IMG/VR virus record: IMGVR_UViG_3300030118_003585
Location: 1 to 60,507 of that record
DNA length: 60,507 nucleotides
DNA from: a virus
Reading direction: 5' to 3' (one strand)
Every line of letters begins with the position of its first letter. Position 1 is the first letter of the stretch. This document shows positions 7,615-12,716 of the stretch, in pieces. Both the position numbers and the translations under genes were made by a program. The notes under the pieces were generated by a model. It worked only from the letters and a program-made list of their open reading frames with translations. It was not told the origin of the DNA and made no database searches.

Positions 7615-8233
7615 TTAGTGTTGTTTTTTCATTTTTAAGGCTTTTTTCCATATTTCTATATATTGTTCTTGTTGATACTTTTAAATATTCAGCAAGTTTT
7701 TTTATGGTAATTTTATCGCCATTATCATGAATATACAACATTATTTCATAAATATCACTATTGCTAACACTGTTTTTCCTACCTATTAAGCTACCGCTTA
7801 TTTTTAATTTTTCTATAACACTTAATCCAGTACCTTGTTTAAATATTATTTTTCTTAACCTATTTTTAGGTGCTTTATCAAATGTTTCAACTAAAACTTC
7901 TTTGATAATATTATCTATAATTTCTTCTTTAAATGTTATAGTTACAAAACCATTTTTTACGTTGGTAATGTATTTTATAATTTTTTTATACATGTCATCA
8001 TCGAGATCAAAATATGGATTATCCATGTTTAAATAATAAATAGTAAACATGTGCCATTTTAAAGATTTATAACTTGTAATCATACTTTTTGAGTGAAACA
8101 AATTATAAAACTGGTATGTTCCTTGCTCAAAAAACCAACCCCACCAATAAACTTCTGTAGGTTTATCGCTTATAGGTTCTTGTCTAGTTATAACTTTTAA
8201 ATTGTTTAAATATTCTAATCTGTTATGTGACAT
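7571..8233 (-). CDS. HTH-containing regulator (220 aa)
   Basis: The C-terminal 45 residues form a clear helix-turn-helix: GDKITIKKLAEYLKVSTRTI followed by YRNMEKSLK, matching MarR/DeoR/crp-like or sigma region 4 HTH patterns. The N-terminal 110 residues are Trp/Tyr-rich (VYWWGWFFEQGTYQFYNLF) and unlike any domain I recognise. It is immediately upstream of, and overlaps, the sigma-factor gene, so it may partner with or regulate that sigma factor. Upstream lies a minus-strand terminator (8268-8327), meaning it needs its own promoter or read-through. Confidence 0.65.
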   Translation of the reverse strand: MSHNRLEYLNNLKVITRQEPISDKPTEVYWWGWFFEQGTYQFYNLFHSKSMITSYKSLKWHMFTIYYLNMDNPYFDLDDDMYKKIIKYITNVKNGFVTITFKEEIIDNIIKEVLVETFDKAPKNRLRKIIFKQGTGLSVIEKLKISGSLIGRKNSVSNSDIYEIMLYIHDNGDKITIKKLAEYLKVSTRTIYRNMEKSLKNEKTTLNEKLQFSKLYQIQT

Positions 8234-8267
8234 AAGCTTTTATACTCTACCTATTGTCATACTTTAT

Positions 8268-8327
8268 ATAAAAAAAGATCCCCCTCGAACTATGGATATA
8301 AATAAGAAGGTCGTCGAGGAGGATCTT
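8268..8327 (-). terminator. Rho-independent terminator downstream of 8349-8615
   Basis: A 14-bp inverted repeat (8275-8288 with 8314-8327, one G-T wobble) surrounds a 25-base loop and, on the minus strand, is followed directly by a run of seven T (8276-8270). Strand and position fit termination of transcription coming from 8615 and beyond, separating the small-gene array from the sigma/replication operon. Confidence 0.8.
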
Positions 8328-8348
8328 AATAAACAACTAACTAAATTA

Positions 8349-8615
8349 TTAACCCTTCTTACTAATATCGTTTGATAATCTTTTTAATCTTTCTTGCACT
8401 CTATCTATTTTAGTTTTTATTAATGCAGCTTTTTCATATTGTTCAGATGACTCATACAAATTTAATAATGTGTGAAGTCTTGCCATCTCACCTAATAATT
8501 CTTCTTCTAAAGCTTCTACAACAAATTCTTCTTTTTGTTTTTGTAAAAGTTTTTTAACTATATATTCTGCTAGCTTGTCTAGCTGATCATCAGTAATATT
8601 AATGTTTTCGGACAT
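8349..8615 (-). CDS. Helical protein with UVR-like motif (88 aa)
   Basis: An almost entirely helical, charged 88-residue protein. Residues about 42-75 (EMARLHTLLNLYESSEQYEK, then AALIKTKIDRVQERL) resemble the UvrB/UvrC interaction (UVR) helical hairpin, a two-helix dimerisation module. The resemblance is by pattern only and a plain coiled coil is equally possible. It is the last gene before the strong terminator at 8268-8327. An 8-bp inverted repeat with a 9-base spacer sits over its start (8614-8638). Confidence 0.55.
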   Translation of the reverse strand: MSENINITDDQLDKLAEYIVKKLLQKQKEEFVVEALEEELLGEMARLHTLLNLYESSEQYEKAALIKTKIDRVQERLKRLSNDISKKG

Positions 8616-8638
8616 TAGTGTTTGCTATACACACTAAT
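8614..8638. repeat. Perfect 8-bp inverted repeat over the start of 8349-8615
   Basis: ATTAGTGT (8614-8621), a 9-base spacer containing GCTATAC, then ACACTAAT (8631-8638). The left arm overlaps the ATG of the downstream gene (start at 8615, minus). It could be an operator or a translation-blocking hairpin. The spacer and right arm share TTTGCTATACACA with the repeats at 15.1-16.3 kb. Confidence 0.5.
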
Positions 8639-8662
8639 ATACTATATTTTTTTCTTATTTCA

Positions 8663-9127
8663 CTAATTATACAGATCAGGTGTTTCAACACAATACATAG
8701 CTACATCTTCCCACTTACCATATTTAACATCATTATTAACTAATAAGTCAATACTATTTTTATATCTTTTATTCATAACGTCTTGTACTTTCCAATAACC
8801 ATTGTACTTACCAACACCCGTTATGTAAACTATACTACCAAAAGGATAATCATCAAGTAAATCTCTAGATACAGCTAACCACCGATGCTCATATGGTTTA
8901 TCTTTTGTTATTTTAGCGCCTGACGCAGTAATCAATGGTGTATCATCTGTTTGCATTGGCACCGCGTTGTATACTGTTGCTGTTAATAAATAATTGTTTT
9001 TAAAACAATATCTAACTTCGATAGGCGGATAATTACACATATCAGAACACCAATCAGGAATAAATTGTTGTGCTTTATTAAAATAGCTAACAAGCATTAT
9101 TATTAGCGATATAATCATTTTATTCAT
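8663..9127 (-). CDS. Secreted 3D/double-psi beta-barrel protein (cell-wall active)
   Basis: A 154-residue protein with an N-terminal signal peptide (MNKMIISLIIMLVSYFNKAQ) followed by two Cys, then a domain resembling the 3D/RlpA-MltA double-psi barrel: LLTATVYNAVPMQTDDTP, ITASGAKI, RWLAVSRDLLDDYPFGSIVY, YWKVQDVMNKRYKNSIDL. The conserved Asp residues (DLLDDYPFG, VQDV, SIDL) are those of lytic-transglycosylase-type 3D domains. It would act in the periplasm on peptidoglycan. Its presence in the early region rather than a lysis cassette is odd. It overlaps the next gene upstream (9124-9306) by four bases. Confidence 0.7.
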   Translation of the reverse strand: MNKMIISLIIMLVSYFNKAQQFIPDWCSDMCNYPPIEVRYCFKNNYLLTATVYNAVPMQTDDTPLITASGAKITKDKPYEHRWLAVSRDLLDDYPFGSIVYITGVGKYNGYWKVQDVMNKRYKNSIDLLVNNDVKYGKWEDVAMYCVETPDLYN

Positions 9128-9306
9128 TTTATTAAATTTAAGTTTAACTCTTTAGCTACATAGTTAATATGTTTTTGAGTTGTAACACTCCAATAACCAT
9201 GCTGTATTAAATTAGGATAATCTATTGTTGCAACATGAGTACTATAAGAATATATATCATTATTAACTCTTGTTAAGTTTTGTTTATATCTATTAAATTT
9301 TTCCAT
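9124..9306 (-). CDS. Conserved phage hypothetical protein (60 aa)
   Basis: A 60-residue basic-aromatic protein with the segment YSYSTHVATIDYPNLIQHGY then WSVTTQKHINYVAKEL. From memory short proteins with this pattern (THVATI ... WSVTTSKHINYVA) are frequent in marine and enteric phages, with no known function. It sits between the secreted 3D-domain gene and 9309-9536, with an ATGA-type overlap with the former suggesting translational coupling. Confidence 0.65.
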   Translation of the reverse strand: MEKFNRYKQNLTRVNNDIYSYSTHVATIDYPNLIQHGYWSVTTQKHINYVAKELNLNLIK

Positions 9307-9308
9307 AA

Positions 9309-9536
9309 TTAATCAAGTGTGTTTAATTCATGCTCTACGATTCCACGCGTTACTTTAATAAATTCAAGCGCTACGTCGTTTAAATACTTATCTCGTAACG
9401 GTGAGTTTTTATATTCTTCTTTTATTGCGTAAACGCTTTGCTCATAAGTTATAAGCTCCTGATCTAATTTTGCTAGCAGCGGCGGAACCTCTGCTTTATT
9501 ATAAATTGGAATATGTTTTTTATTATAATTTTTCAT
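9309..9536 (-). CDS. Hypothetical 75-residue protein
   Basis: A 75-residue protein that looks helical, with a YNKAEVPPLLAKLDQELITY segment near residues 12-31 and a charged second helix. I do not recognise a family. It starts 3 bases inside the end of 9533-9745 and is followed two bases later by 9124-9306, consistent with one polycistronic message beginning at the promoter copy at 10111-10140. Confidence 0.5.
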   Translation of the reverse strand: MKNYNKKHIPIYNKAEVPPLLAKLDQELITYEQSVYAIKEEYKNSPLRDKYLNDVALEFIKVTRGIVEHELNTLD

Positions 9537-9745
9537 GTTTTTGTTTCCATTAAAAAAAGTAAATATTCATATATTATTATTCTTTCATGCCACCATTTTT
9601 TAGCTTGGTTGTTTTGCGCTTTAGTTAAAAACATAGTGTCTTTATAGTTTTTTAATGTAAGCTCAGCTTTAGTTTTTCTTGCCATTAAAAAATCAAACGC
9701 TTTACTGTGTGTCGACTCTTTCTTCATTTTTTTTCTCATTTTCAA
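9533..9745 (-). CDS. Hypothetical basic helical protein (up to 70 aa)
   Basis: Up to 70 residues, Lys-rich at the N-terminus, then a helix-like ARKTKAELTLKNYKDTMFL and a Trp-Trp-His-Glu segment near residue 51. Several N-terminal Met codons (9745, 9739, 9727) make the start uncertain; the latest one would shorten the overlap with the upstream gene from 44 to 26 bases. No known domain. Confidence 0.5.
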   Translation of the reverse strand: MKMRKKMKKESTHSKAFDFLMARKTKAELTLKNYKDTMFLTKAQNNQAKKWWHERIIIYEYLLFLMETKT

Positions 9746-10094
9746 TTTTACATATATCTAAAAAAGCTTGTTCGTATAATTCAGCTAAATTTGAATCTGA
9801 TCTCTCATCAAGCTCATCATCAAAATATATATAACCACCCATCATATTTTCTATAACTTCTATTATGTCGTCATACCATGAGTCTTCATAGTAACAAACA
9901 TTATCACAAACAGAAAACTCATGTGTTGAAGTTTTTGAAATATAAACTTCATAACCATCTCTTGTTGATTCTCTATAATATAAATGTGTAGCTGCGTACC
10001 AATCATTAGTAATTTCTATATTCCAATAATCTAAAACAGCTTTTTCTAGACTTTGAAAGTCCATTTTAACTAATTGTTTTTCAGTATATTTCAT
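9702..10094 (-). CDS. Hypothetical acidic protein (130 aa)
   Basis: A 130-residue acidic, aromatic protein with a beta-rich centre (ATHLYYRESTRDGYEVYISK) and a run of Tyr/Glu/Asp (CYYEDSWYDDIIEVIENMM). The acidity could suggest a DNA mimic or protein-binding inhibitor, but nothing specific supports that. It is first in its operon, with promoter copy 10111-10140 placing TATAAT 16 bases before its ATG. Confidence 0.6.
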   Translation of the reverse strand: MKYTEKQLVKMDFQSLEKAVLDYWNIEITNDWYAATHLYYRESTRDGYEVYISKTSTHEFSVCDNVCYYEDSWYDDIIEVIENMMGGYIYFDDELDERSDSNLAELYEQAFLDICKIENEKKNEERVDTQ

Positions 10095-10110
10095 ATTGTT
10101 AATTTTATAT

Positions 10111-10140
10111 ATTATATAAGTTACTTTGTATTAAGACTGT
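10111..10140 (-). promoter_or_regulatory. Early/middle promoter motif copy 2
   Basis: Minus strand: ACAG, then TACAAAG, then TATAAT 20 bases after ACAG. TATAAT is 16 bases before the ATG at 10094. The motif overlaps the 3' end of the small membrane-protein gene at 10131-10244. Confidence 0.75.
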
Positions 10141-10244
10141 AAACTGTTTACTACCCATATTAATACCATGCATATTACAAACAACTTAAAAGTTAAATTA
10201 AGTAGTTTAAATATTTCTTCTTCGTCTTTGTTTCTTCTATTCAT
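10131..10244 (-). CDS. 37-residue single-span membrane protein
   Basis: ATG at 10244 and TAA at 10131. The first 11 residues are charged (MNRRNKDEEEI) and residues about 13-33 form one hydrophobic helix (LLNLTFKLFVICMVLIWVV). This composition is unlikely by chance in such an A/T-rich frame and suggests an inner-membrane peptide. The stop codon lies just inside the promoter motif of the next operon. Function unknown; small phage membrane peptides can act in exclusion or lysis control, but nothing here distinguishes these. Confidence 0.5.
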   Translation of the reverse strand: MNRRNKDEEEIFKLLNLTFKLFVICMVLIWVVNSLQS

Positions 10245-10253
10245 AATAAAAAA

Positions 10254-10328
10254 AATAAAGTGTGACAAAAATTACCCGAACACCTCGTGTGCTCTACCAA
10301 GTAATGAAAACCCATGCCACACTTTATT
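10254..10328 (-). ncRNA. 75-base three-stem structured RNA candidate
   Basis: A nested structure: an outer perfect 11-bp stem (10254-10264 with 10318-10328), a middle 5-bp stem (10271-10275 with 10301-10305) and an inner 6-bp stem (10278-10283 with 10289-10294) with a 5-base loop. The inner stem has one pair that is G-U on the minus strand but A-C on the plus strand, favouring a minus-strand RNA. It begins two bases after the stop codon of 10330-10698 and the outer stem runs into a T-rich tract, so it could also terminate that transcript. Class unknown. Confidence 0.55.
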
Positions 10329-10329
10329 A

Positions 10330-10698
10330 TTACAGTACAAATTCTTTAAAAACAGCTTTTTTACTTTTTGCCATTAAACCGTCTTCAAAAGCTATGGTTA
10401 GTTTTTTACCACCTACGTTCCAGATGTTTGCTATGTTTCTACTATATGACTTATCTCTTTTCCAATCATATATTGTAAACACATTATCGCCTTGTTTTAA
10501 TACCCACTCATAATTTACTTTCTGATCCATTGACTGTCCTAAAATAGGTTCGCCAAACATTTTAACTAGATCATTATAAGTGACATTACACACATAACCT
10601 AATTTAAACGTTCCTGTTGTTATTTTAAACGCCTCTTCTTTTGTCTGTACTTGTTTAAGTTTTTTTAAACCTTTAATTACATTATTAATTCTATTCAT
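10330..10698 (-). CDS. Conserved phage hypothetical protein (122 aa)
   Basis: A 122-residue alpha/beta protein. The middle reads VTYNDLVKMFGEPILG, then a strand-rich part (YEWVLKQGDNVFTIYDWKRD) and IWNVGGKKLTIAFEDGLMA. Proteins with the pattern TYxDLVxxFGEP...xEW...TIYxW occur in many phages (from memory), function unknown. It is flanked on both sides by structured non-coding elements: the ornate RNA candidate upstream and the three-stem RNA immediately downstream. No copy of the repeated promoter precedes it, so it may depend on transcription through the ornate RNA. Confidence 0.65.
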   Translation of the reverse strand: MNRINNVIKGLKKLKQVQTKEEAFKITTGTFKLGYVCNVTYNDLVKMFGEPILGQSMDQKVNYEWVLKQGDNVFTIYDWKRDKSYSRNIANIWNVGGKKLTIAFEDGLMAKSKKAVFKEFVL

Positions 10699-10728
10699 AA
10701 CTTATATTTGTGCTCACTCTGTATTTAC

Positions 10729-11217
10729 ACGGGCTTGTGACCGTCCTTGGCTACATTAAGCACGAGTTAGACAATGTATAGACATTGTAAGGTCTAGCTA
10801 ATCGGTTATCCCGCTTAATCTCGATAGCTTGCTGTAGTGTTCAACCACTATTCTCAAGTATTACTACTCATTGAATAATCATATCTGATTACAACAGTCT
10901 GGCTAACCTCAATAGCGTGAGGTGTTCCTTACCATCAGCCAGCTTCATACCTATCATAGAACAATCTATATCGTTCGTAGTAATAGACCTTAATCACTCT
11001 CAGTATATCTCTGATTATCATACTTATATTTATAAGCACGTCGTCTAGATGACTGAGCAACCCCCTACCCCTTGTTCTCGCAAGGCTTGTTGGGTACTAA
11101 CTCTTCGGTAGGTTTGCAACCCTACCTACGCATATATAAAAGTTGCGGCTGCCAGCCAAAAAATAAATATGAAAAATTCTCTACAGTATAAATCGCACGT
11201 AGAACAGCAGCCACAAC
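10729..11217 (-). ncRNA. Large ornate non-coding RNA candidate (about 490 bases)
   Basis: No gene-like frame fits this 520-base gap, which is visibly more G+C-rich than its surroundings and packed with perfect hairpins: 11107-11126 (6 bp), 11070-11085 (5 bp), 11023-11036 (5-6 bp), 10906-10923 (6 bp) nested inside 10899-10904/10937-10942 (6 bp), 10876-10891 (6 bp, 4-base loop), 10835-10850 (5 bp), 10771-10788 (6 bp), 10729-10744 (4 bp). An 11-bp helix (11142-11152 with 11207-11217) closes the upstream part and contains one G-U pair only if the minus strand is the RNA. Large phage RNAs near tRNA-like genes (GOLLD, ROOL) are an analogy, not an assignment. Confidence 0.55.
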
Positions 11218-11221
11218 TATA

Positions 11222-11518
11222 TTACTTTTTAACTTTATCTAATAATTTTTTTCTCATTTTATCTAGTTCTCTCCAACTATAAAACAGATCATCACCCCAA
11301 TGCATATTCCATGGTGTTATGTTAAGTGCATCACACTTACCTAATATTTTTTCTCTTAACAACCTTGTTTCGCTTATTGTTAACTCCCAATAATTAGCTT
11401 TTGCAAGAGCTTCTTTTATTTCGTTTTTTTCATACTCAAAAGTTTTTTTAGATGCCAAAGCTTTTTCTAGCTTTTTAATTAAACCTTTTCTGAGTTTTTG
11501 TTCTAAATTTTCAAACAT
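11222..11518 (-). CDS. Hypothetical helical protein (98 aa)
   Basis: A 98-residue charged, mainly helical protein (LRKGLIKKLEKALASKK, then KEALAKANYWELTISETRLL) with a Trp-rich C-terminal part (ITPWNMHWGDDLFYSWREL). No family recognised. Promoter copy 11530-11559 lies directly upstream (TATAAT 11 bases before the ATG), and the ornate RNA candidate begins five bases after its stop codon, so both probably share one transcript. Confidence 0.55.
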   Translation of the reverse strand: MFENLEQKLRKGLIKKLEKALASKKTFEYEKNEIKEALAKANYWELTISETRLLREKILGKCDALNITPWNMHWGDDLFYSWRELDKMRKKLLDKVKK

Positions 11519-11529
11519 ATTTTTATTTT

Positions 11530-11559
11530 ATTATATTATTCACCTTGTATTAAGTCTGT
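11530..11559 (-). promoter_or_regulatory. Early/middle promoter motif copy 3
   Basis: Minus strand ACAG-N20-TATAAT, with the central element read as TACAAGG. TATAAT is 11 bases before the ATG at 11518. The motif lies within the 3' end of the small gene 11536-11649. Confidence 0.7.
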
Positions 11560-11649
11560 AATATCGCAGTGCTCATAACAGCACGAACATATTGGTGATG
11601 TGTATAGCACTTGTGCATTACAGCAGTCACTTAATTGTATATTACTCAT
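11536..11649 (-). CDS. 37-residue Cys-rich, probably zinc-binding protein
   Basis: ATG at 11649, TAA at 11536. The sequence has LSDCCNAQVLYTSPICSCCY followed by EHCD, i.e. two CC pairs plus further Cys/His that can form a single treble-clef or ribbon-type zinc site. Very similar tiny proteins (LSDCCGAxV...ICxxC) recur in tailed phages, from memory. It overlaps 11646-11807 by four bases (ATGA-type). The promoter of the next gene is embedded in its coding sequence. Confidence 0.65.
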   Translation of the reverse strand: MSNIQLSDCCNAQVLYTSPICSCCYEHCDITDLIQGE

Positions 11650-11807
11650 TTCCAATTTTTACAACATCTATCACTAATCCAATAATCACCGTACGGATCA
11701 GCTACATTATACTCTGATAACAAACGTCTAGCTTCGTTAATTGTTTCAGCTTCATCTAACGTTTCGTTACCAGTAGTGTTATTAAACTTATAATTTATAT
11801 AAAACAT
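11646..11807 (-). CDS. Hypothetical small protein (53 aa)
   Basis: The ATG at 11807 gives 53 residues; the frame stays open upstream only because it runs through the tRNA-like element, so the longer version is rejected. The protein has EAETINEARRLLSEYNVADP then YGDYWISDRCCKNWK, with an aromatic/Cys C-terminus. Proteins ending in YxISxRxCKxW are common in phage small-gene arrays (from memory). It follows the tRNA-like element by 14 bases and is coupled to the zinc-binding peptide downstream. Confidence 0.6.
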   Translation of the reverse strand: MFYINYKFNNTTGNETLDEAETINEARRLLSEYNVADPYGDYWISDRCCKNWK

Positions 11808-11821
11808 TTCTTTATAATTTG

Positions 11822-11895
11822 AGGACGTGGCAGGAGTCGAACCTGCGTCTGGCACCTTTGCTTACGCCGAGGTTGCCGCCAACCATTTCACGCCC
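11822..11895 (-). tRNA. tRNA-like element: acceptor stem and T-arm intact, anticodon arm unclear
   Basis: On the minus strand a 7-bp acceptor (11889-11895 with 11823-11829, one G-U) is followed at the right distance by a perfect 5-bp T-stem and TTCGACT-type T-loop (GCAGGTTCGACTCCTGC). The total of 73 bases matches class I tRNAs. The middle 40 bases do not give a clean cloverleaf: the best anticodon-like arm is GGCGT/GTGCC with an 8-base loop and no U before the would-be anticodon. An alternative is a 7-bp stem (GGC-ACCT/AGGTGCC) with a 12-base loop. No CCA is encoded. It may be a degenerate tRNA or a tmRNA-style tRNA mimic. Confidence 0.5.
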
Positions 11896-11900
11896 ATAAA

Positions 11901-11945
11901 GGAGGTAGCGGTACGCCGCGCGTTACTGTTACTGCCACTACCTCC
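11901..11945 (-). ncRNA. Unit C: 45-base hairpin element
   Basis: A perfect 8-bp stem (11901-11908 with 11938-11945, GGAGGTAG/CTACCTCC) encloses an inner GCGG/CCGC hairpin with a CGTA loop and the segment AGTGGCAGTAACAG, which resembles AGTGGTAACAG in unit A. It lies six bases from the tRNA-like element and one base from unit B, suggesting one processed or folded transcript. Confidence 0.5.
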
Positions 11946-11946
11946 G

Positions 11947-12042
11947 TCGTTAAGTTAGTGTGGTAGGCGCCCGTTTACACTTGCTGGGTTTACGCCAGTA
12001 CATGTACGCTGCCTCGACTTATAACCTCCTATTTCTTAACGA
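11947..12042 (-). ncRNA. Unit B: 96-base structured element, homologous to unit A
   Basis: It opens with TCGTTAAGAAATAGGAG and closes with CACACTAACTTAACGA, so the ends form an 8-bp stem identical to that of unit A. Inside are TAAGTCGAG, a CTGG/CCAG hairpin, a GTAC palindrome, an AGTG/CACT stem and GGGCGC. The 17-base 5' and 16-base 3' blocks are identical to unit A while the interior differs in sequence and length. This is what a duplicated structured RNA would look like. Only two bases separate it from unit A. Class unknown. Confidence 0.55.
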
Positions 12043-12044
12043 TT

Positions 12045-12129
12045 TCGTTAAGTTAGTGTGATCATTGCGCCCTGTTACCACTACTTTAATAAGTGCAGCT
12101 CGACTTACAGATCTCCTATTTCTTAACGA
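12045..12129 (-). ncRNA. Unit A: 85-base structured element, homologous to unit B
   Basis: It is closed by the 8-bp stem TCGTTAAG (12122-12129) with CTTAACGA (12045-12052). Interior helices are TAAGT/ACTTA with an 8-base loop, and TAGTG/CACTA enclosing GTAACAGGGCGC. The TAA stop codon of the upstream gene (12123-12386) is inside the 5' strand of the closing stem, so the RNA starts exactly where the gene ends. Interior segments TAAGTCGAG and GGGCGC are shared with unit B. I considered a tRNA on either strand and found no T-arm. Confidence 0.55.
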
Positions 12130-12386
12130 TGACTATAATAATATTCTTCAGAAGCTATGTCTACTATTTCTCGTTCTATGTTATCAAGGGTGTCTTGATT
12201 CATATAGCTTAATAACTCCGCGTATTCATTCCTATGCACTCCATTAATTCTAACTGCCTCATACTCAACATCATAGGCGCTCGGTGTATCACGATCACCT
12301 TCTGAATAAAAATACTTATAGTCTATTTCTAAATCAATATTACCTATAGTATACTCTAATGTTCCTTGAACGTGTTTGCCTACCAT
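12123..12386 (-). CDS. Conserved phage hypothetical protein (87 aa)
   Basis: An 87-residue acidic, strand-rich protein: GTLEYTIGNIDLEIDYKYFY, then SEGDRDTPSAYDVEYEAVRI, then a helical C-terminus ending EEYYYSHR. The pattern xYxxGDRxTPxxYxxxxExVxxN recurs in small phage proteins of unknown function (from memory). Its stop codon is part of the closing stem of RNA unit A. It starts 7 bases inside the end of 12380-12595. Confidence 0.6.
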   Translation of the reverse strand: MVGKHVQGTLEYTIGNIDLEIDYKYFYSEGDRDTPSAYDVEYEAVRINGVHRNEYAELLSYMNQDTLDNIEREIVDIASEEYYYSHR

Positions 12387-12595
12387 TTATCTATCCTTTT
12401 AAGTAAATTATCATAGGTTATATCCTCTAATAAACTAAACTCTTCTTGCGTTAATTTATCTGACCAAGCGCTATAACTTAAATCATTGTTTATAGTTTTG
12501 TATATATACTCAGCTATATTACTTTCAAGCTCATCTAAGAACATCTTGTACTCTTTTGAGTTTGTAATTTGGTCATCTTCAATTATTTTGTTCAT
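12380..12595 (-). CDS. Hypothetical acidic helical protein (71 aa)
   Basis: A 71-residue, predominantly helical acidic protein (MFLDELESNIAEYIYKTINN, WSDKLTQEEFSLLEDI). No recognised family. It is first after promoter copy 12612-12641 (TATAAT 16 bases before the ATG) and overlaps the next gene. The transcript from this promoter would run through RNA units A-C and the tRNA-like element. Confidence 0.55.
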   Translation of the reverse strand: MNKIIEDDQITNSKEYKMFLDELESNIAEYIYKTINNDLSYSAWSDKLTQEEFSLLEDITYDNLLKRIDKW

Positions 12596-12716
12596 TTTTT
12601 AATTTATTATTATTATACTCTTTACTTTGTAATCTATCTGTATTACTAAGTAATCTACGTATTTCTCTATTACGTTTTATTGCGTGTAGCATTTGTCTTT
12701 CTTTCCTATGCCTCAT
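12579..12716 (-). CDS. Hypothetical 45-residue basic protein
   Basis: ATG at 12716 and TGA at 12579 give 45 residues: a strongly basic N-terminal helix (MRHRKERQMLHAIKRNREIR) and an Asn/Lys-rich tail. It overlaps the upstream gene by 11 bases and the downstream gene by 17, as real neighbours do here. The tail is encoded by the promoter motif of the next gene, so the frame could be fortuitous. Confidence 0.4.
   Translation of the reverse strand: MRHRKERQMLHAIKRNREIRRLLSNTDRLQSKEYNNNKLKNEQNN
12612..12641 (-). promoter_or_regulatory. Early/middle promoter motif copy 4
   Basis: Minus strand ACAG-N20-TATAAT with central TACAAAG. TATAAT is 16 bases before the ATG at 12595. It lies inside the small basic frame 12579-12716. 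Confidence 0.72.

Noticed and set aside
10729-11217. RNase P RNA, tmRNA or group I intron
   Set aside because: None of the signature segments that I could check by eye (for example the RNase P GAGGAAAGTCC box, tmRNA ends, or intron core segments) is present, and no split gene flanks the region.
11808-11855. Upstream extension of the 11646-11807 frame, beginning MPDAGSTPATSS
   Set aside because: This stretch is the T-arm and 3' half of the tRNA-like element read as protein, a typical artefact; the ATG at 11807 is preferred.
11947-12129. Units A and B as ordinary tRNA genes
   Set aside because: The closing stems look like acceptor stems, but no T-arm is found in either orientation and no anticodon arm can be drawn.
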